A stretch of DNA of 64,000 nt from Pseudopyrenochaeta lycopersici. Lineage: Eukaryota; Ascomycota; Dothideomycetes; Pleosporales; Pseudopyrenochaetaceae. Shown here in pieces: positions 58,416 through 64,000 of this stretch. Under the pieces are notes generated by a model. It ran no database searches, was not told where the DNA came from, and was given only the letters and a program-made list of their open reading frames with translations. Made by a program: the position numbers and the translations under genes. The DNA is taken from contig NHZP01000091.1 in the NCBI GenBank assembly GCA_003313425.1, positions 28,850 to 92,849 of the forward strand, read 5' to 3'. The first letter of the stretch is position 1. Every line of letters begins with the position of its first letter.

Positions 58416-59600
58416 AAATAGAAAAGTAAGGGAAATTAGAGATTCGTTTCTGTTAGGGACAGAAGTTTTATTTAAGTAAAGATAGTAATTTAAGGTAAGA
58501 GAAGGGCTTACGTAAGAGAAAAAGAGTTAAGAGTAGGCCTGTCTAGTGTAGAAAAAGAAGCAGAGCTTTATAAAGAAGTAGAAAGAAAGAAGAGAAAGAA
58601 AAACCTAGCTAAACTGCTTAGGTTAGGGAGAGAAGAAGTAGTAAAGAGAGAAGGAAGAAACTTAGCTGAACTGCTTAGGTTAGGGAGAAAGAGAGGAAAG
58701 AAGAGAAAGAAGAAACCTGGCCGAACCGCTTAGGTTAGGAGAAAGAAGAGAGAGCGCCTGTAAACCGCGAAATAGCAGAGAGAGGGGAGAGGATTTAGGT
58801 TTAGGCTAGATTAAAAGTTAGAAAGGTAGAAACTAACTTACGTCCTTATTAGAACAGAAGTTAGGGGCTGTAAAGTGTTAGAAGATAAAAAACAAACGTA
58901 GGAAGATAATTACTAGGTTTAGGAGATAGTTTAATAATTAGATAACCGCTTAAGGCTAGAAAGAGCGCGTACCTAGGTTCCTATTATCTGTAACCTGTAA
59001 TAGTAACCTGTAACAGCGACTTATAATAGCAACCCGTAATAGTAACCTATAATAGTAGTCTATAACTGTAACCTGTTTTTTAGTAGAGAGGGAGGAATAA
59101 GAGGCGGGGAAAGCGTCTAATTTAGGAGAAGAGGAGGGTAGGTAGAATTATTAGTATAGAAAAGAAGTTAAGCGTAGCGGGACGAGAGAGTAAGAGTAAG
59201 AAAGAAAGAGTAAGTAGAGGGCCTGTTAGGTGTTATAAAGAGAAGAGAGGGTAGCTATAAAGCGTAGAAGAAGGGGACGCCAGTATAAAGTTCTGTTAGG
59301 GTTAGAACTAAAATTAGAAAGATAACACTATAGAAGAAGAGAGATACGCGTAAGGTATTACATAAAGAAGTATTATAAGAAAGAGAGAAGTATATAGAGA
59401 ACTGCTTAGGTTAGGAGATAAATAAGATAGTAAAAGGCAACCGCTTAGATTAAAAGAAGAAGATAAGAAAGAAGAAGAATAGTAGGAAGATAAAATTATA
59501 GATAAAGAAAATATATAAGAAAAGAGAAAGAGAAAGAGAAAGAAGTAGATAAATATATTAGTAGAGTTATTAGTATAGTAAATTAGTAAAAGTAAAAGTA
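58416..59600. repeat. Repeat-rich DNA downstream of TLH D
   Basis: Three head-to-tail copies of an approximately 54-bp unit containing GAACTGCTTAGGTTAGGGAG lie at about 58601-58745, with single relatives near 59400 and 59440. An approximately 14-bp unit GTAACCTGTAATA repeats at about 58990-59075. No reading frame of note. Confidence 0.7.
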
Positions 59601-62600
59601 AATAGAAATAAAAATAATAAATTAATAAAATAGTATAAGGGTTAGAGATAAGGTAAAAACGTGTTAGATTTAAATAGAGAGAAAGGCATAAATAGTATAG
59701 TAGTAATAGAGTAGGTAGAGATAAGGGTAAGTGGGAGGAAAATAAGAATAAAAAAAATATAAGAATAAGGTAGAATTTAGAGAATAAAAGTAGATAGAGA
59801 AGAGATTATTATATAGGATAGGGAGTTATTAAAGAAGAAGAAGAGTACGTAGAAAGAAATTATATAAGAATTAGAGTTTAATAGATTAAAAGTTAGTAAA
59901 GAGTAATTTTTAAGGTAGAGGTATAGTATTTTAAAGTAGAAGAAGAGAGTAGAAAAGTGTATAGAGAAAAGAAGTAGAGAGTTAGTAGAAGTTAGAAGGA
60001 GAAGAAAAAGAGTTATTAAAGAAAAAAGAAAAGTAGGATTAAGGTTTTTAATTTATTTAGGTTTAGTATTAAAAGTATTTAGAGTTAAGAAGAAGGTAGA
60101 AGAGGAAGAGGGTTAGAGTAAGAGAAGTTTAGTAGTATAAAGAGGAGTAAAAAGAGGGGAGGGGAGGAAGATTCAGTTTTAGAAGAAGTAAAGAGTAAAG
60201 AAGAAGAGAGTAGAATTTAAGGTTATAAGGGGTAGTAGGAGTAAAAAGAAGAAGTAGAGGATAGTATAAAAGAAAAGAGTTAAAAAGAAGGAAAGGTAGA
60301 GGTTTAAGAAGAGTAAGAAAGAGAAGGAGGTAGAGAGTAAAGGGTAGGAGAGGAGAAAGTAGAAGTAGGGGGGTGTAGAAGAGTAGGAGAGGGTTAGAGT
60401 TAAAAGAAAGAGGGGTAAAGGAGAAGGTTAATAAGAAGAAGAGAAGGTTAAAGAAAGTAAAAAAGGTTAGTTAAAAGTAGGTGTAAGTAAAGAAGGGAAA
60501 GAAAGAAAGGTAGAAGTTTAAAGAGAAAGAAAGTTGTAAGAAGAGTAAAAAAAAAAGTAAAAAGAGAGTTTTTAAAAAGAGAAAAAAGAGTAAGGAGGTA
60601 AAAGCAGAAGTTAAGTAAAAAGAAAGAAAGGTAGTAAAGGGTTAAAGTTATAGAAAGGGTAAGGATTGTAGATATTAAAAAGGATAGAGTAGGAGGAGAG
60701 GAAGGATAAGTATTAGAAGAGGAGAAAAGAGGTTAAGAGAGTGTAAAGGTAAGAGTTTAGAAGGTAAAGAGAGTTAGAGTAGTAGGAAATATTAAAAGGG
60801 TTAGTTAAAAGTAAGAAAAGAAAAGTAGAAGGTAAAAAAAGTAGAGGAGTAGAGTTGTAAAAGTAGTAGAAAAAAGAGAAAAGAAGAGTAAGAGAAGAGT
60901 AAAAGGGGAGAAGGAAAATAAGAAAAGAGGGTTATAGTTTTAGAAGAGAGTAAGGGAGAGAGAGAGAGAGTAAAAAAGGAGAGGGGTAGGGTTTTAGAAG
61001 AGAGAGAGTTAGTTAGAAGGTTAAGGGGGGGTAGAGGGGGAGTTAAAGAGAGAAAGAGAGAGTAAAGTAAGTAGAGAAAAAAAAGGAGAGGATTAGCAGG
61101 AAAATATAAGTAGAGAAGGGGATTTAAAGAGAGAAAAGAGAAGAGAGAAAAGAGAAGAGAGAAAAGAGAAGAGAGAAAAGAGAAGAGAGAAGAGAGAAGA
61201 GGTTAGAATAGAAGTAAAGGAAGAAAGGAGAGAGTTAGGGTTTAAAGAGAAAGAGAAGGTTAGAGTTATAAGAAGAGGGAAGTTTAAGTTTAAGAGAAAG
61301 GAAGGAAGTTATAGAGAAAAAAGGAGAAGAAGAGGAGAGAGAGAGAATAAGAAAGAAAAGGGTAAGTAAGTTAGGTTAAGAAGGTAAGTAAAGGTAAGGT
61401 AAGGTAAGAGTAGAGAAAAAAGGGGGGAGGTAGAAGGTAAGGAAGAGAGAGTTAGGGTTAAAGAAGAAAAAGGTAGAAAGAGAGAGTAAAAAAGGGTTAG
61501 AAAGGGTTAGAGTAAGGGTAGGTAAGGTAGAGAAAGAGAAGTAAAAGGTAAAAAGTAAAAGGGAAGGAGTAGAGAGAGTAGTAGAGAGGAGAAGAGAAAG
61601 AAAGAAGGGGTTATAGTAAGAGTTAAAAGGGGATTAAAGGTATAGAAGAGGTAAGAGTAAAGTTAGAAGAGTAGTAGAGGGTATAAGGAAGGTAGGGTTA
61701 AGAAAGAAGGTAGTAAGGGTGAGAGAAAGGAAAAGAGTAAGAGGGTTAGGGTTTTAGAAGAAAGAGAGGGTTAGGGGTTAAAAAGTAGAAAGAGTAAGAA
61801 AAAGAAAGGTTAAAAAGAAAAGAGAAGTAAGGGAAGTTAAAGAGTTAAAAAGGAGTAAAGATAAAGAAAAAGGGAGTAAAGAGTAGGGTTAAGTAAAGGA
61901 AAGGAGAAAAAAGGTAAAAAAAGGGTAGGAGAAAGTAAAATATGGTAGAAAGAAAAAAAAAAAGAGTAGAGAAGAGTAGTTTAGAAGTTAAAAGAAAGGT
62001 TAGAGAGTTTAGAAGTAAAAGTTTAGAAAGATAGCATAAGTATAGGTAGAGAAGTAAAAGAAAATATTAGGAAGAGGTAAGAGGAAAGAGTAAGAGGAAA
62101 AGAAAGTTAGGTAAGAGAGGAGTTAGGGTTATAGGGAGGTTAAAAAGGTAGAAGTTAAAAAAGAGTAAAGAGGTTAAAAAAAGAGTAGTAAAGAGGTAGA
62201 GTTAGTTAAATTAAAAGTAGGAGTAAGTTTTAGGAGTAGTAAGGAAAAAGAAAGAGGATGTTTAAAGAGGGAAAAAAGGGTAAAGAGATTAAAAAGTAAG
62301 TAAGATAAAGAGAAAGAGTTATAGTAAAGAAGTAGGGTTTTTTTTTAGAGAGAGTAGAGTAGGGAAAGTTAAAGGAAAAGAAAAAGAGAAAAGAGAGGTA
62401 GTTAGAAAAAAGTAAGAGGAAAGAAAAGAAAGGGGGGTGTTAAAAAGAGAGTTAAAGTAGAAAGAGAGGGGTAAGAGAGGAGGGTTTAGAGTAAAGGAAG
62501 GATTAAGGTTAGAGTATAAAAGAGGGTTAGGGTTTTAGAGGAGAGAAAGAGTTAGGGTTTTAAGAGAAAAGAGTAGGGGAAAAAGAGAGAGTTAAAGAGA

Positions 62601-64000
62601 GAAAGTAGAAAAGGGTTTTTTTTTAGTAAAAAAAAAGAGTAGAGTAAAGTAAAGTAAAGAAGGAGGAAAAGTAAGAGTAAAGGAAAAAGTAGAGGAAGTA
62701 GCAAAAGTGTAGTTTAAGTAAAAAAGGAGTAAAAGTATTAAGAGTAGAAAGGGGTTTAAAGAGGGTAGTAAGTAGAAGAAGTAAAGAAAAAGAGAAGAGA
62801 GTTTTTAGAAAGGTAGAAAGGGTAGAAAGAGGTAGAAGTAAGGGTAAAGAGTAGGAAAGAGAAGGAGAAAAAAGAGGTAAGGAGAGGGAGAGTAAGGGTA
62901 AGGGTAGAGGGTAAGAGAGAGTAAGAGTGAGAGGGTGAGTAGTTTTAGGAGAAGGAGAGGGTTAAGGTTTTAAGAAAAGGAAGAAGTAAAGGTGTTAAAG
63001 AAAGGGAAGGGTTAAAGAGAGAGGGGGAGAGAAGTTAAGTAGTAGAAAGAAGAGTAAAAAGAGAGTAAGGAAAAAGTAAGGTGTTTAAGGAAGTAAGGTA
63101 GTAGGGAAAGAGTAAAGAAAGAGAAGAAAAAGAAGGGTTTTTTTTTAAGAAAGGAGGGTAAGAGTAAAAGAGGAAGAAAGTATAAAGGAGAGGTTAGAGT
63201 TATAGGAAAGGGTAAGGGGTTAGTTAAAAGAGAGAAAAGAGGAGTAAAAGTAGAGGAAAAAGAGAAGGTAAGAGTAAGAAGAAGAAGTAGAGAGAAAGTA
63301 AAGAAGTTTAGAAAGGAAGTAAGTTATAAAAAGAAGAGAGTAGAGAGTAAGTGTAAGTATAAAAAGGGAAGTAAAGAAAAGTAGGAGGGAAAAAAAGTAG
63401 AGAGGTAAAGTTATAAAAGTAGTAGAAAAAGGGAAAGAAGAGTAAAGGAAAAAAAGAGGAAAGTAAGTAAAAAAGAAAAAAGTTAGGGAAGGAAGAGGAG
63501 GTAGAAGAAAAGGGTTATTAAGAAGTAAAAAGGGTGTTAAAAAGAAGAAAAGAGTAAGAAGAGAGAGAGAGGTAAAAAGGTAGGAGTGTAGTAGAGTAAG
63601 AAAGGGAGGGTTAAGGTTATAAGAGAAAGAGGAGGTTAGAGTTATAAGAAGAGAGAAGTTTAAGTTTAAGGTAAAGGAAGGAGTTGTAGAGAAGAAGGAG
63701 AAGGATAGGAAGGAGAAGAAAAAGGTAAAGAGGAGGAAAGAGAGGGTAAGTAAGTAAGGGAAGGTGTAAAGAGTTGGAGTAGAGTAAAGAAAAAGTAGAG
63801 GTAGAAAGTAAGAAAGAGAGTTAGGTTTTAAGAGAGAGAGAGTTAGGGTTTTAAGAGAAAAGAGAAGGAGGGAAAAGGAGAGAGTTAAAGAGAAAGTAGA
63901 GGAGGGTAAGTTTAAGAGAAAAAAGGGTAGAAGTATTAGAAGGAGTAGAAAAAGTTTAAAAAGGGTAGTAAGTAGAAGAAGTAAAGAAAAAGAGGAGAGA
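59601..64000. repeat. Nearly C-free, G+A-rich satellite-like DNA
   Basis: For 4.4 kb the plus strand is A, G and T with only scattered C (for example near 60171, 60605, 61098, 62034 and 62701). Words GTTAGGGTTTTAGA and GTTAGAGTTATAAGAAGAG recur. Longer matches pair 61261 with 63637 (offset 2376), 62763 with 63963 (offset 1200) and 62551 with 63842 (offset 1291), pointing to a degenerate higher-order unit of about 1.2-1.3 kb. No gene, RNA or transposon end recognised. The array continues beyond the window. Confidence 0.65.

Overview
The window looks like an accessory, probably subtelomeric, region of a filamentous ascomycete (Pezizomycotina). The evidence is threefold: genes with short introns and canonical GT...CTAAC/CTGAT...AG signals; fungal-type transposons (Ty1/copia, chromodomain Ty3/gypsy, Fot1/pogo, Tc1/mariner); and relics of telomere-linked RecQ-like helicases (TLH) and a HET-NACHT gene. 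Most of the DNA carries the signature of repeat-induced point mutation (RIP). Frames stay readable for kilobases without indels, but CAG/CAA are read as TAG/TAA, TGG as TAG, and catalytic Asp/Glu codons become Asn/Lys. I did not compute RIP indices; this is read from codons.

Layout. 1-4527: copia element on the minus strand, cut by the window edge. 4724-10983: TLH copy A with a C-poor repeat tail. 10984-25501: second copia of the same family, split by another copia (13796-23077, TSD GCTAT) that is itself split by a Fot1/pogo element (16847-18842, TSD TA). 25502-32700: HET-NACHT (NLR-like) pseudogene whose 5' end is cut off at the copia LTR. It contains a Tc1/mariner (26320-31151), which in turn contains another Tc1/mariner (26411-27760) and a young Fot1/pogo element (28801-30927), plus a solo LTR (31623-31924). 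32950-35950: island of non-RIPed DNA with two intron-containing genes: a signal-peptide, Cys-rich, single-pass membrane protein (minus) and a seven-TM membrane protein (plus). 36077-36891: truncated Fot1/pogo. 36892-41117: chromodomain gypsy on the minus strand, 5' truncated. 41118-48270: TLH copy B, less mutated, with its own C-poor tail. 48803-53490 and 53880-58415: two further full-length TLH-like frames (C and D). 58415-64000: repeat-rich DNA that becomes an almost C-free, G+A-rich strand with TTAGGG-like words and a degenerate repeat of about 1.2 kb.

Functionally only the 32.95-35.46 kb gene pair looks intact. The Fot1/pogo at 28801-30927 is the most recent mobile element (two nonsense codons and one altered catalytic-motif residue seen). 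All four helicase relics point the same way. Copies A and B share a structural peculiarity: the helicase motif I region is replaced by a low-complexity repeat. The most unusual items are that shared motif I loss, an antisense reading frame inside the nested copia element, the C-depleted satellite-like DNA, and the multi-layer insertion history, which can be undone to the base.
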